From Manis javanica (taxonomy: Eukaryota; Chordata; Mammalia; Pholidota; Manidae): 64,000 nt of DNA. Under the pieces are notes generated by a model, which did not search any database, had not been told where the DNA came from, and saw only the letters and a program-made list of their open reading frames with translations. The position numbers were made by a program, and so were the translations under genes. Below are positions 1 through 56,739 of this stretch, piece after piece (the stretch's first letter is position 1; each line of letters starts with the position of its first letter). Location of the stretch: NCBI RefSeq assembly GCF_040802235.1, contig NC_133156.1, positions 146,427,173 through 146,491,172 on the forward strand. Reading direction: 5' to 3'.

Positions 1-633
1 AGCAGCGAGGGTGAAGACAGCCAGCTCATGGCCGGGACAGTCAGGATGAAGAGGAAAGGATGGGTCTAGTTCCAGGACAGGTGCACTTAGCAGACTAGGG
101 GCTCTCAGGAGGGAACCCCCGCTGGAGCAGGCAGAGCAGGATGAAGAGGGTGGAGGCCAGAGCTGGGAGAGAGCCCCACCAAGACATGTCCAGTATGTGG
201 GGCTCAGAGAGGAGGCCCAAGCCAGAGATGCTCGTGGGAATCCAGCCTTTGAGCACATAGAGCAGGGAGATGTGGAGAAAATCGTACTGAGGCCTAGGAG
301 GTGGGAAGTGTGCCCAGCCCAGCTAAGTAGCCAAGAGAAGCAGCGCGGAGACTGCCCCATGGTTTCACAGGTCCCTGGAGGGACAGGGCAAGGGGGAGAC
401 AGAAAAGACTGCACAGTGCAAGGCAGGAAGGTGGAGACAGCTGTGTAGACAGCTGGTTCAGGAAAATGAGGTGGGAAGGCCCCCAGACAGGGAGGGGAGA
501 AGCTTTTGGGGCAGGAGAGACCTGAAGGGCTTCAAGGCTGGTGGGACAGAGAAAGGGGTCTGAGACCCCAGTGGTGGCTCACATCTCATGGAATTATCTG
601 GCCCCAGAGTGATTACTTTTTTTATGTAAGGTA

Positions 634-741
634 AAAATGGGGCACTAGAGACATGAGAGCAACTCAGAGGAGACATCACTGCACCCTGGCCATGAAGTGT
701 ATCTGGAGTCCTAGGAATTAGGGCTGGCAGGGTCCTGAGAC
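634..741 (+). repeat. Local direct duplication, copy A
   Basis: This block of about 108 nt matches 2357-2459 in the same orientation. It shares several exact runs (for example GAGAGCAACTCAGAGG, CACCCTGGCCATGA and GGCTGGCAGGGTCCTGAGAC in close form), separated by small indels. It may be a local duplication or two copies of an unassigned repeat. Confidence 0.75.
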
Positions 742-2356
742 CACATCTGCCTCATCTCAGCAGTGCCCACCTGCATGTTCCTGGCTGAAGCCCCCAGTGT
801 TACCTTGCAAGCAGGGCCAAGGGGCCAGCAGGGGCATGACTGTAGGGCTGGGGTCTCACCAGGTGAGTGAAACTGACAGATAGTGGCTGAGGGATTTTAC
901 CTCGAGGGCCTGCAGGACACAGAGCAAAGGCCACGTGGCTCGATAGGGCAGGGAGAAAAGGGCAGAGGACCATGGGGTGGTAGAAGGCCAGCAACAGGAG
1001 GAGGGCAAGAAGCTGAAATGGCCACAGATGGGGTCTGAGTGTGTCTGAAATGATCACAGCACACTTCAGCTGGACTCACCTTTACAAGGGCCAGTGTCGC
1101 ATGCAACCATCGACACTGAATGGACCGAGCCCCCCAGGTCACCTCCACACTTCATAAGCCAAGCCATAAGGTTCAAACACATCAGCCCAGGTGCTCTGGG
1201 CTCGCCCTCGTTGCCACATGGTGAGAAGTTCCACTGTCCATGCACCTCGGTATAGAGGGGCCGCCACAGGACAGGCCAGTTTTGGAACCTGGCAGGACTC
1301 AATATTAATGCACCACCAAGGTTTCAGCCTAAATTTAGCAGTTTCCACAGGATCACATGGGAACGAAAGGGACACCTGGCCATTTGTGAAGAGTAGACAC
1401 CTGGCACGTCAGGATGGAAGCATGGACATTCTAGTCCCAGCACCAACCTGTGGTGTAGCCTTGCAAAGCTGCGATGACTCTGGGCCTGTACCCTCACCTC
1501 GGGACAGAGTTACACCAGCTGGCCTCTGAGGTGCTTCCCAGCCTTGACTCCCTGTGAGTTCTGTTGGGGAGCTAAGCTCACATCTGCTGACTTGGATTTG
1601 GCCACAGCTGTCTACACCATGAAAACTCATTTAGGACTTGAGGAAATGGGCAGGAAGAACCCAAATCTGCCTGAGTGACCCACTCCTTATCATATATCCA
1701 CTGACCCACAATAGCATGGGTTCTACACCCTTCACAGTGTGTCAAATGTGCGGGCTGATATTTCAGACAAACAATACAGTGTTTGTAAACATATCACCAG
1801 GCCCCACAGTCAAGTGGCTCCATTAGACAGACAGACCTCAGCCTCCTGGGCTATGGCAGGCCTGCCTTTTCTCTAAGCCCAGAAGTCAGGCTTATCCTTT
1901 TGCCTGAAATTCACTTCGGGGCCTTGGAAACCACAGACTGGTCCTTCTGCAGGCCCCAGTTGTGTTGGGAGATGAAAGGTGAGTGACATCACCAGGTTTG
2001 TCCAAGGTCCCCTTGCCCTGCCCCCCTGGGGCCATGGAAACACAATGATGAAACCTATTTTTGAGCCATTCTTAGCACAAGTGTGGGGTGTGGGCTGGGG
2101 TGCACATGTTGGGAGGTGCACAATATGGAAGCCATTATCCATTCTAAATTAACTTCCTCTGGTCACCTTAGTTACCTCAGGGCTGGTGAGAATTTTGCAA
2201 GCTAGAAAGTATACAGATAAACACATCCCCCTCGGTTTCAGTGAGAGCATCACAGGCTGATGGAGACAAAACATGTACACACAATGTCACCACCTCCCAC
2301 GTGTGACACTGCCTGGAGTCCACCACAGGAACCACCCTGTATCTCAGTGGGGCTTT

Positions 2357-2459
2357 AAAATGGGGCATGAGACACGAGAGCAACTCAGAGGGGAGGTCAG
2401 GGCACCCTGGCCATGATCATCTGGAGTCCTAGGACTCAGAGCTGGCAGGGTCCTGAGAC
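2357..2459 (+). repeat. Local direct duplication, copy B
   Basis: This is the partner of the 634-741 block about 1.7 kb away, in the same orientation and with scattered substitutions and small deletions. Neither copy overlaps a recognised gene. Confidence 0.75.
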
Positions 2460-3839
2460 TCTGCGGTGACGCTGCAGCTGGTCAGACTGGAACAGAGCCG
2501 CATGGCTGGTGTGGCAGCGAACAGCAGAAGGCAGGGCACTTCTGGCCCATGTCCAGGGAGGGCACAGGGCCCTGCTCCCTGCACAGAGCCCACTCCTCTC
2601 ATGCTCCCTGAGCCCGGGCACACTTGCCCTGTCTGAGCACACACCTGCCCCCAGGCTTGCAGGGGTGACTTGCCCGTCCAGCGGCTCCCAGAGGCTTCGG
2701 GGCCGACTCTGCAGAGCACTACCTCCCAGAGCTGAGGGCAGAAACCAGAGGGAAACTAAGGGCAACTCCCCGCCCACCCCGAAGTCCATCAGGAGGGCCT
2801 TGCCAGCTCTACCTTCAAATAAACCCTAAATCCTAAGCCTACATCTTGCCCCATGTGGCGCCCTCCACCAGCTCACCTGGGTCACAGTAACACCCTCCTT
2901 TGGCCCCTTCTCCAGAGTGGCCACGGTGACTTCCTGTCCCAGCCTTCGGAGCTAGCCTGGCTTACCTCCCATCCAGCCCTGCTTCTGCTCCCTGCCCTGC
3001 CTGGCCATCAGACCACGCTGTGCCAGGAGCACACCCAGGGTCTTGGCCCCTCAGCATCGCACAGCTCCCCTGGGTCACTGGGTCCAGCTCAAGGACTTCC
3101 CAGGTGGTCCTATTCACAGAGATGTGGCCCTCTGCTCCAGCCACTACCCCACAGGGCACTTTCACTGTGTCCTGCAATCTCTGCAGCCCCAGTGGACTGA
3201 GTGCCACATGAGGTGGGCCTGGCTCAGCCCCCGGGAGCGCCTGCTTGGGGCATGCTTGGAGACCTCTGGGGGAGGACCAAGGGAAGGGGGATCATCCCAG
3301 CAAACCCACCTTTACGACAGGAAGGCTCTTGCTGATCACTCTGGCAACACTAGAACACAGGGGCCCTGAGCCTGGGACAAGTTCTGCCACTCACTGCTTT
3401 GTAAGAATTTTTACAGACTTCCTCATAAATTCTAAACATGTTACATTTTAAGTTGCATTTTGATTGTTCAGCATTTAAAATGTGTTTTTTAAGTCATACA
3501 ATGTTAACCTAAGAGATGTAGAAGTAACAAATGTTTCACTGGGAAATCTAAGTACACAGTATATCATGTATCAGCCTGTCTGGAAATTGCACATAAACAG
3601 CATCATTTACATGGTTTCACTGACTCCCTCAAGGCCCAGAACTTGGGAGCAAACACTGTCTCAGTTCCCATTCTCTTGTACACAGCCTGGAACCTCAACT
3701 AGGTTCGGAATTTACTGAACCAATTACAAGATAATTTCTCTTGCCCTAATTTAGAAAGTTCAAGAATGTGAGCCCACAAAAGCAACCCTTTCCCTGTAAA
3801 GGAAACACACTCAAACATAAGCACACCTGGTTTCCAAAG

Positions 3840-3845
3840 TTTATT
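3840..3845 (-). terminator. Polyadenylation signal of TENT4A
   Basis: AATAAA is on the minus strand, followed 12 nt later by a CA at about 3828, the likely cleavage site. A GU-rich stretch (GGTGTGCTTATG, then GAGTGTGTTT) follows immediately as the CstF-type downstream element. It is the first complete canonical signal after the stop codon that I found. Confidence 0.82.
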
Positions 3846-5427
3846 AAAAATCAAAGAATAGAAAAACTTTACATAAAAATAGGTCAATTTTAGCTTCCAC
3901 ATTGTTGTCCACACACAAAAAAATCGAAACATGATATCGTTTTATTACACCTGTAGCAAGTGACCACAGTGGCAGCCAGGCCAATTCATTCAGTTCACCA
4001 TGAAGGGATGGAGCATGGCGCCTGCGTCTGAGTCGAGCTCTAAAATGCACCCCCACAGGACACTCGCCCCTGTCGCGGCAGAGGTTTCCTTAATGTAGGG
4101 TTACAGTCAATATTGCTAATGCGTAGAGATTAGTACAGGCCTACATATCAGTTTCTATAAATATTTCTTTATCAATAGGTTCACAATTTAAATATCTTTA
4201 AATATTTTTGATAACTTTCGATCATCAAGAACTGCAGACAAAATGTGCTACTCTATTCTGGAACGCCTCCTAGAGAGCCTGCAGACACAGAGGGCAGCTC
4301 TCAATGACCATGGGGGCCAGTCCTGCTTCAAAAAGGCAGACCGTAGGCATGTTAAAGCTCATCTTTGCTGGGTGTCCGTCATATTCAGATACCACGCTAG
4401 AACTGCCTGCTCTGCATGTCAATTGGGGTCATGGTAATAAGCTTCTCATCCCAACATTCTCCACTAGTGGACTTCAATGACCAACCTACCTGTAGTGTTC
4501 AGCAGGGTCAGAACCCCCATTTTAAAAATGGGGAGTTGGATGACCTACAAGATGCTACTAACTCCCAGGACAATTGTGGTGCTCCGAAAACTCAGGTTCG
4601 GCAGGATGGGTATGTTCTTGTTCAAAAAAAGGTCACAAAGACAGTGGTTGTAGTGGCAGAATGCACTTGCATAGTATACCTGTATGCTTCGCAAGCCGGG
4701 CGTCAGCTCTCCTGCAATACATGAAACACACTCCCCACAGTGCACTGGGCAGCTGAAGTCCTTCGCCTAGATTTGCTCTTAACAGAACGAATGCATACTG
4801 CTATACAGATTCCTCAATGGAATCAACATAATTCCTTTCTCCACATTCCTAAAACTGGGTACCATTGTCCATAATGATATTCAGCAGACCCATCATTACA
4901 GGCTACGTTACGAAAACTCACCGGAGCATTTCAAAGTTCACATTTTCTTAAGATTTTATAACATGACAACCTTTTTCTCCCCTTAGGAAGTTATACTTCT
5001 GGCACTTTAAATGCTGGATTTGTTGTCTAGTTTAAAAGAACCAAAAATCAAACCATTAAAACCCCACGGTCGGAGTGAGACTACAGCAGCCTGGACGGCA
5101 GAGGCAGCAGGCAGCCAGTCAGAAGGCTGGCAAGCCCAGCAGACCCTGGGAAAACCACTGAGGCCACACGGCTCCTCCACACACTGAGAGGCCCCACATC
5201 TGACCAAAAGAAAAACAAAATCAACCCCAAAATCCTCATTCATAGTGTTTGTAACGATGCTCATCAGACAACCAGCCGACACGATGAACCCAACTTAGAA
5301 AATGCAACTCGGGAAAGGATCTAAGCTTGTTTAAAAAAAATTCCCTCCTCCCTTAAATATAACTTATGTGAAAATATGAAATTAAATAAAAAATATCTGA
5401 GTTATTGCACAAATCATAAGTTTTCCA

Positions 5428-5435
5428 TATTTACA
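5428..5435 (-). promoter_or_regulatory. Pumilio response element in the 3' UTR
   Basis: The transcript reads UGUAAAUA, an exact PUF-family (PUM1/PUM2) core site, about 445 nt after the stop codon. The motif match is seen. Binding is inference. Confidence 0.45.
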
Positions 5436-5879
5436 CGGAAGAACAGTTCTGAGATCTGAAACAAAGCATGAGGCAGTAAGACAATGGTACCTCCCAGCCT
5501 GTCCACTGAGGGCTTGATCTGTCACTGCAACAAACGTGAAATGAAAATGCCCAAACGCAAAGGGGCACACGCGGCTACGGAGAAACACCAAGGCCTGCTC
5601 CACGCCCCGCAGCTCCTGGTCCAGACCTGCTCCGGCACGAAGGAAGAATCCCGGGAGGCAGAAAACAGTGTCCATGTTGAATAAGGCTTCACAGATGGGC
5701 ACAAGGAGCTGTTCTTTAAGATGGACGTGACCACCACACAAGGGACATGCAGAGTGATCAGCAGCGGGCACTCCGGGGGCCCGGCTCATGTGCTGGATGC
5801 TGGTCTCAGTTCCGGCCAGGTGCCCAGACTGCCCGCTCAGTCTGGGGAGGGTGGGCCCGGCAGGTGCCACCCACAGCTA

Positions 5880-50869
<44,990 letters not shown>

Positions 50870-50939
50870 TCAGCGGGAGGGCCGCCGCCGAGCGCCGGGC
50901 CCCAGTCACGCTCGCGCCGCTCGCTCCGGGATCCTGCAG

Positions 50940-50959
50940 CGGCGGCGGCGGCGGCGGCG
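50940..50959 (-). repeat. Short CGG/CCG trinucleotide run in the 5' UTR or promoter
   Basis: Six consecutive CGG units and a partial unit on the plus strand read as CCG in the transcript. The run is near the inferred transcription start. Confidence 0.8.
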
Positions 50960-51019
50960 AAAAGACACACTCGGCGGCGACAGGACGCGGGGGAAGGAGG
51001 GGGCGCCGCCGCCTCCGCT

Positions 51020-51051
51020 CCAATGAGGGGCGGGGAGGGAGCGGGGCGGGG
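51020..51051 (-). promoter_or_regulatory. Core-promoter cluster: inverted CCAAT box and two GC boxes
   Basis: CCAAT reads on the plus strand at 51020-51024 (ATTGG in the gene's sense), and two GGGGCGGGG Sp1-type boxes sit at 51027-51035 and 51043-51051. If the CCAAT box lies 60-100 nt upstream as usual, transcription would start near 50.93-50.96 kb and the 5' UTR would be about 400 nt. The start site is inferred. Confidence 0.55.
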
Positions 51052-51128
51052 AGGAACCACGGCCTCCCTCGCCGGCGCTGGGACGCTAGTGCGCACGCGC
51101 GGCCGATTTCAAATCCTCACTAGACACC

Positions 51129-51138
51129 GCCGCCATGG
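51129..51138. promoter_or_regulatory. YY1-type GCCGCCATGG motif
   Basis: The motif matches the core of the YY1 site common in CpG-island promoters. Adjacent NRF1-like GC palindromes lie at 51090-51102 and 51144-51155. Together they suggest a second transcription start or the boundary of the promoter, possibly for an antisense transcript. Function is inferred. Confidence 0.35.
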
Positions 51139-51414
51139 TAACCGCGCCTGCGCACTAGGGCTCTCCTCGGGGTGCAGAGGGAGGACTCAGCGTCTCGTCG
51201 GGTGGATAAGTGACTGCGACGGGCTGACAGGGTGGCCGCGGCGGCGTGTGTCCTAGACTAGACTAGGCTGTGGGGGCGAAAGAGAAGCGGGAAGGCCCGT
51301 GTGCCATCCGCGCCCTGCCTGCGTCCACCGGCCCCACGTCCCGCCGCCGCGTACAGGCCCAGGCGTGGAGAAATGCGCGCTGGGGCCCGGGACCCTGCAG
51401 CCTCCCGGCCGTCT

Positions 51415-51426
51415 TGCGCATGCGCA
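51415..51426. promoter_or_regulatory. Perfect NRF1 palindrome
   Basis: TGCGCATGCGCA is an exact palindromic NRF1 site inside the island, about 0.9 kb upstream of the TENT4A ATG. Such sites are normally bound when unmethylated and sit close to transcription starts. Confidence 0.5.
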
Positions 51427-51620
51427 GAAGAGCGAGGCCGCCACCTCTGCCCAGTGGAAGTTTCCGCGCATTCGGTACCCGGGTCGCGGAAGCCTCCCGG
51501 GCCGTGTCAGCGGGACCCCGCCCGCACTACGTTTGGGCAGTGCCAGACCGACCGCGCGCCGGCCGCCGCTCAGTGAAAAGGTAGAAATGCCCCATGTCCC
51601 AACCTATCATCCGGGGCCCG

Positions 51621-52440
51621 TATGCAAGTGTCACACTGCGGCCACTCATGTCCCCGCTGCCCACGTGCTTGCCGGCGCCGCGGAGGAGCAAGTTCCACGC
51701 CCGCCGAGCCGCAGCCGGGGAGCAGGGTCCGGGGACCCCTGGCAGACCCTTCTGGGCGAGTCTCCTTGCAGGCTTTTTGGTTTCCTTTTTAAATGAAGTT
51801 AAAACTTTGAAGCTGCTCACGATTTCCCGAGGCAAAGGGCCAAACAGCCCGCGAGCTGTCGTGTCGGCCTCACGGCCTTGACTGCTGGGGCTGCGGCGTT
51901 GGTGGCGCTGTCAGAGCTTCGCAGCCGTGGGTCCACCGAGAGTGCTGCGCCTCGGCTGTAAGGGTGCTGCGGCGAACCACCAGGTGCCCTGCGCGCCTAG
52001 GCGGCGTGGGTTCAAGCACTCCCGTAGCCGGCCTGCGAAGTGGAGCCCGACCGTGCGCCCCGACGACGGCTCTACGAAACCGGCCCTCTCTGCTCCCAAA
52101 GCTGATCGCCTCGTTCCTGTGGTGCCTGGATGCCTTTCTTTCTCAGCACGAGGGAATAAAGCCTTTTTAGCGGTGCGGTTTAAATGCTATCTTCCTTATC
52201 CATATCATAGGTGAGCACAGATCACTAAGCGCTTGACACTTGAATATCGTACCAGTATGGAATATCCGTGCATTGCATACTAAAGCTTTTTGGCAAATGG
52301 TGTCACTTAATAAAAATGAGTATTTCAGTTCAGGCATTTTTCAGTACCTGTCTATTGTACAAGTGGAAATTATGACCAAGCCTTAGAACATGTTCCTTAA
52401 ATAAACTATGGAAAATCACACACCAGTCAAACAGTCCTTA
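51621..52440. other. Distal edge of the CpG island, no gene recognised
   Basis: CpG density falls off through this stretch. Short plus-strand frames exist, but none has domains or splice signals that I trust. It could host a divergent non-coding transcript, but sequence alone does not show this. Confidence 0.6.
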
Positions 52441-52444
52441 TTCT

Positions 52445-53056
52445 GGAACTGTTTTGCTTCCAGTGACTCAGGCCAGAATCCTTGGAGTCATCCCAGCCTC
52501 CTCTCCACAACCAATACATCCCCTTGGCCCCACTTGCAAGAAACATCCAAATCCCAAACGCATTCCTCCCTCTAAACCTCCACCTACACCCTCTTGAAGC
52601 CACCACTGTTTCTAGCCTATTTTAAAAGTTTCCCACGTTCCACTTTGGCCCTTTTAGCATTTTCTCCACACAGCAGCTTGAGTGATCCTTTAAAACAAAA
52701 AAACCATTACTCTATTGAAAAAAATAAGATCATGCAACTCCTGCTCAAATCCCTTACTTCTCTCTCAGCCTAGCTGTGACCTGCGAGTGCCTACAGTGTC
52801 TGGTCCTTCCCCCTCTTCCTCCCATCTCATTTCCCAGCTCTTCCCCTAACAAATACAGCAGGTGCAGTTCTGCCTCTGGGCCTTTGTACTTGCTATTCCT
52901 TCCCCTAGGATGCTCCTCCCTAGATTCTCCCATCGATCCCTCCCTCCCCACTTGCAGGTCTCACTAAGAACTTCCAAATGGCTCTATCTAAACTACAAAC
53001 CCAACCCTCAACACTCCCTGCTTCCAGATGCTGCTTTATTTTTCTCTTAGCATTTA
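52445..53056 (-). mobile_element. L2 LINE, part 1 (interrupted by an MLT1 LTR)
   Basis: It has the complement of L2 3' coding and UTR landmarks: AGCAGCTTGAGTGATCCTTT, ACTCCTGCTCAAATCCCTTA, TCTGGGCCTTTGTACTTGCT and CTTAGCATTTATG. It resumes after the LTR at 53513. Confidence 0.7.
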
Positions 53057-53512
53057 TGTCCTTTAGTTTCCTAGGGCCACGTACAATACCACAAATCGGG
53101 TGACTTAAAAGAACAGAACTTTATTTTCTCATAGTTCTGGATGCTAAAAGTCCAAAATCAGTATGTTGGCAGTGCCATGGTCTCTCCCACGGCTCTAGAA
53201 GAGCATCTGCTCCGTGGCTTCCTCTTAGTCTCAGATGCTGACAGCAGTCCTTAGCATTCCTCTGCTTGTAAGCACATTAACTCCCATCTGCCTCCACCAT
53301 GGCATGGAGTCCTCCCTGTGTCTGTCTCTCTACTCCTCTTGGTATAAAGATACCATTTGTAGTGGATTAGGGCCCATCCTAATGACCTCATCTCAACTTG
53401 ATTATACCTGAAAAGACCCTATTTCCAAATAAAGTTACATTCTACCGGTACCCAGATTAGGACTTGAACATATTTTTGGGGGGTATTCAGTTCAACCCAG
53501 TACACCCTCTAG
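53057..53512 (+). mobile_element. MLT1-type LTR (MaLR) inserted in L2
   Basis: It starts TGTCCTTTAGTTTCCTAGGG. It passes through CTCATAGTTCTGGATGCTA, CCTAATGACCTCATCTCAAC and CCCTATTTCCAAATAAAGTT. It ends GTATTCAGTTCAACCCAGTACA, the full-length order of an MLT1 LTR. Confidence 0.85.
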
Positions 53513-53680
53513 TATGATTTATCTGTTTACCATTTGTTGCACCTTACCACATTAGAAAACAAGTCCACAAGGAGAAGAATTACATCTGTGCTTTTCCCTG
53601 CTTAGTGGCAGCACATTGACTGTCTGTCATATGGCAGGTCCTCAGTGGGCATCGGTTCACAGACTGACCAATAGGAATGA
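53513..53680 (-). mobile_element. L2 LINE, part 2
   Basis: It continues the L2 3' region: AGTCCACAAGGAGAAGAATT, then CATATGGCAGGTCCTCAGTG, the diverged form of the L2 tail. It completes the nested structure around the MLT1 LTR. Confidence 0.6.
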
Positions 53681-54397
53681 AAGCAGCCATTCTCCCTGGC
53701 TGGCTTCCAGAATCTAGTACACAGGTTGTCACTGTTTACTTCTTTTCAAGGATTTAAGATTTCTTTTTTCCTTTTTCCCCCTAATACTCATTCTTTGCTG
53801 TTTGCTTCTAGCTAGCTAATCCCCCTTACTTTGGTTCATCCACCACCAGTTAACTGCTTGTAATTAGATCAGGGGTTTTGTTATGTATGTATTTGATCAC
53901 AAATTTGTTTATCAAATTAGAAAAAATATATTTTTCTTTACACAGATTTCTTTATGTAGCAGCATTACTAAGAGTAAAATGTAGTTGCTGAGGATCTGGG
54001 CAAGGGAGGTCTTTCTCATTGCTTATCAGTTTGCACAGATAAGCCCAGCATTTTCCCTTTTCGGCCAAAACCCACTCTTATCTCTCTCTCTGATATTAGA
54101 GGAGGAGGGTAATATTAGAGATCACATGTGGTTTTAGTGATTTGTTCTCCTGAGTAAATGATTTCCAGACTACCTATGCCAGGATCAGATGTGTGCTGGA
54201 TCAAATGCAGGTTATCTGGGGTTCTATTAGAACTTCCTAGGAGCAAAGCACAGTGATCTATATTTTAAGTAAATTCCCTTGGCAATTCTTAAGCATAGTA
54301 AAATTTGAAAAAACCTCTGCCTATTCCCAGATTCCCAAACTCAATTGCTCCCAGGAACTGAATAGTAATGTAACTGAAAAGAAACAGGGTATGTGTG
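53681..54397. other. Intergenic, nothing recognised
   Basis: This is AT-rich unique-looking sequence without coding signals. Confidence 0.6.
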
Positions 54398-54905
54398 TAT
54401 GAGTCAGCTACTTCTTGGTAACAAACCACTCCCAAACTCAGTGGCTTTAAATAAGTGTTTAGTATTACTCACAAGTGTACAAATGATTTGTACAGTTCTG
54501 CTGATCTGGGTCAGACACTAGTGATTGTGGCTTTCACATCACTTGTATTCTGCCATCAGCTGGCTGGGGAGCTGAGGGCTGGTTGGTCTAGAGTGACCAC
54601 ACTCACATGGCTGGCAATTGGCAACTGCATCACCATGATTGATTGGCCCACACATGTTTCATTAGCCAGCAGGCTTGCCCCAGATTGTTCTCAGGATGGC
54701 TGAACAGGGTTTCAAGAAAATGAGGCGATATGCATGAGGTCAGAATTAGTATGCCTTCACTTCCTTGCCATTCTGTGAGCCCAAGCAAGTGACCAAGCCT
54801 TGAAAAGATGTGTGGAGCAGAGGAATAGCCTCCACCTCTTGATGGAAGGAGCTGCAGTCTCATTGCAAAGGGCATGAGAGTCTGGGAGGGGGATTATGGG
54901 GCCCC
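54398..54905 (+). mobile_element. MLT1 (F-J-like) LTR
   Basis: Landmarks in order are GGTAACAAACCACTCCCAAA, CTCAGTGGCTTTAAATAAG, ACTCACATGGCTGGCAATTG, CAAGCAAGTGACCAAGCC, CTCCACCTCTTGATGGAAGG and CAGTCTCATTGCAAAGGGCA. This is the layout of older MLT1 LTRs. Confidence 0.7.
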
Positions 54906-55844
54906 AGCATGACATGAATGAGGAATGATAGGGATGGCGGGATCCTGGAGTGATCTGGAGCCAAAAGCCACTTTGTAAAGGGGGCAAAGCCACTCCTCTC
55001 TAGCAAGCACCCAAGGTGCCAGAGATGTCCTTTCTCGCCAATGCAGACATGAGCCTGAAGTCTCCTGCTTTGAAATGTCAACTCCTAGGCAAATGTTTCT
55101 GGTTGCCAACCCATCTACTTAGCTTCGTTGCCCTCACTGCTTTAGCTGTCAGAGCCCTAATTCTACCCAGGTGTATGCATGGACAGGTATGCAAACAGGG
55201 GCCACCTTTCTCAGACCAGAGGGCAAATCAGGACGAGTCTATATTGGTCCTGGAGGTCTCATTCTCCCTGCCAGTGCCTATGTCAGCATAGCAGGAACTC
55301 CACCTAGAGGACTGGAGTGTGGGACAGGCTGCTGGGACACTTTTGGAAAAGTCTTCACCACTGGACACTGTCATATCCATGTAGGATGGCCTGGCACCAC
55401 TACAGCCATCGTGATACCAGAGGAGAGACATGACCAGCCCTCTGGGGGCCAGGCCGGATGACAGAAAGCAGATGCCCTCGACTGCCTTCCCAAGCAGCAG
55501 AAATAACCACACCACAGCCCCTCTCCAGACCCTTTGGTGTAAGAAGTGGTAGCCTCCCAGACAGGTTGCAGCATTTTCTGGACTGCATCACATCTCATTT
55601 GATGCAGCAAGCACCTTGATACAGCAACAATTCAGAAAATGTCAACATGCCATGGAAACCAGATATGAACAGTCAGTGGGTTATGTCTGACTTGCAGGCA
55701 AGCTTTGGAAGGGAGAGGAAGGAAACTCCATCTGCTCTGAGCCCTAGTGAGCCTGTGCTCATGAAGACAGGGTTCCTCCAAAGAGATGCATTCCTGCAAA
55801 GGTAAATTCCTATGAACGGAAACTTTGGAAGCAAGTTTTCCTGT
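54906..55844. other. Intergenic, possibly old retroelement internal sequence
   Basis: No family is assigned. Its position directly after an MLT1 LTR makes MaLR internal sequence possible, but I see no diagnostic motif. Confidence 0.4.
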
Positions 55845-56470
55845 GAAATGAATGCCTTTTTATTTTTAATATGGAAAGCCTCAAATGCATACAACAGAGA
55901 GAGAATATATATAATGCACCTCTTTGTACCCATGACCCAGCCTCAATAATTATGAACTCATGACCAAGCCTGTTCACCACTTTCCCTACCTGCTTTCCCC
56001 CTCTCCAATTAGTTTGAAGCAAATCCCAGACAATATAGCATTTCACCCATAAAATATTTCAGCATGCATTTCTGAGTTATAAACACTCTAGTTTTGAAGC
56101 ATAACTATATTACCACATCAAAGCATTAATAATAATGTCTTAATACATCAAATATCTGATCCATAATAAATATCTTTGACTATCTTATAAAACTTTTAAT
56201 CAGTTGTGGGTTTGTTTCCTTCAAAAAGAAGTCTATGTTTTATACTTGGTTGATTTTTATCTTCAAAGGCTTTCAATCTCTAGTTTCTCCCTCCTCTTTT
56301 TTTGGGGGGGGTGCAATCTGTTGCTGCAGAACATGGTCCACTTTTCCCATAGTCTGGAGTTCGCCATTATCTAGCCTCCTGGGATGTCATTTAACATGCA
56401 CCCTGTATTTTCTGAAGAGTGGTCATTGGATTAAGTTCTTGCTTGAATTAGGGTTTGGTCATTTTTTGGC
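55845..56470 (-). mobile_element. Old L1 3' end (L1M-type)
   Basis: On the plus strand it runs from TTTTTATTTTTAATATGG through TTTGTACCCATGACCCAGCC, GAAGCAAATCCCAGACAATA and ATTTCACCCATAAAATATTT to GATGTCATTTAACATGCACC. This is the complement of a mammalian L1M 3' UTR. Confidence 0.6.
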
Positions 56471-56739
56471 AAGATGGCTGTGGAGGTGGGACACCTTTGA
56501 GGAGTGTTGCCTCAAACCCCAGGTCCATTGCTCCATCAGGATGGAATCACCACATTTAAGTAGCACAGAGATCCCAAGATGACCCCTCCTCGCCTACTTT
56601 GAGAAGCAGAGGACATCCTGAAGATAGTCAGGACTGACTCCTTACTTCCCAGATGAGGATTCAGAGGCTTGTCTGAAACCACAGCCCAGCCAGGAAGCCC
56701 AGAGTAGAGGCTCAGCAAAGCAAGTCCTATTAATTAGAC

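Larger units (their letters stand above)
1..3827. other. 3' flank of TENT4A, no gene recognised
   Basis: The open frames here are short, overlap on both strands and have no recognisable protein similarity. The only structure I can support is the diverged duplication at about 634-741 and 2357-2459. The rest is unassigned. Confidence 0.7.
3828..5879 (-). other. TENT4A: TENT4A 3' UTR (about 2.05 kb)
   Basis: This region lies between the stop codon and the polyadenylation signal on the transcribed strand. It holds an AU-rich stretch at about 4155-4215 with several AUUUA pentamers in the RNA sense, and one Pumilio-type site at 5435-5428. I see no interspersed repeat inside it. The extent is inferred from the first strong polyadenylation signal and not from a transcript. 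Confidence 0.8.
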
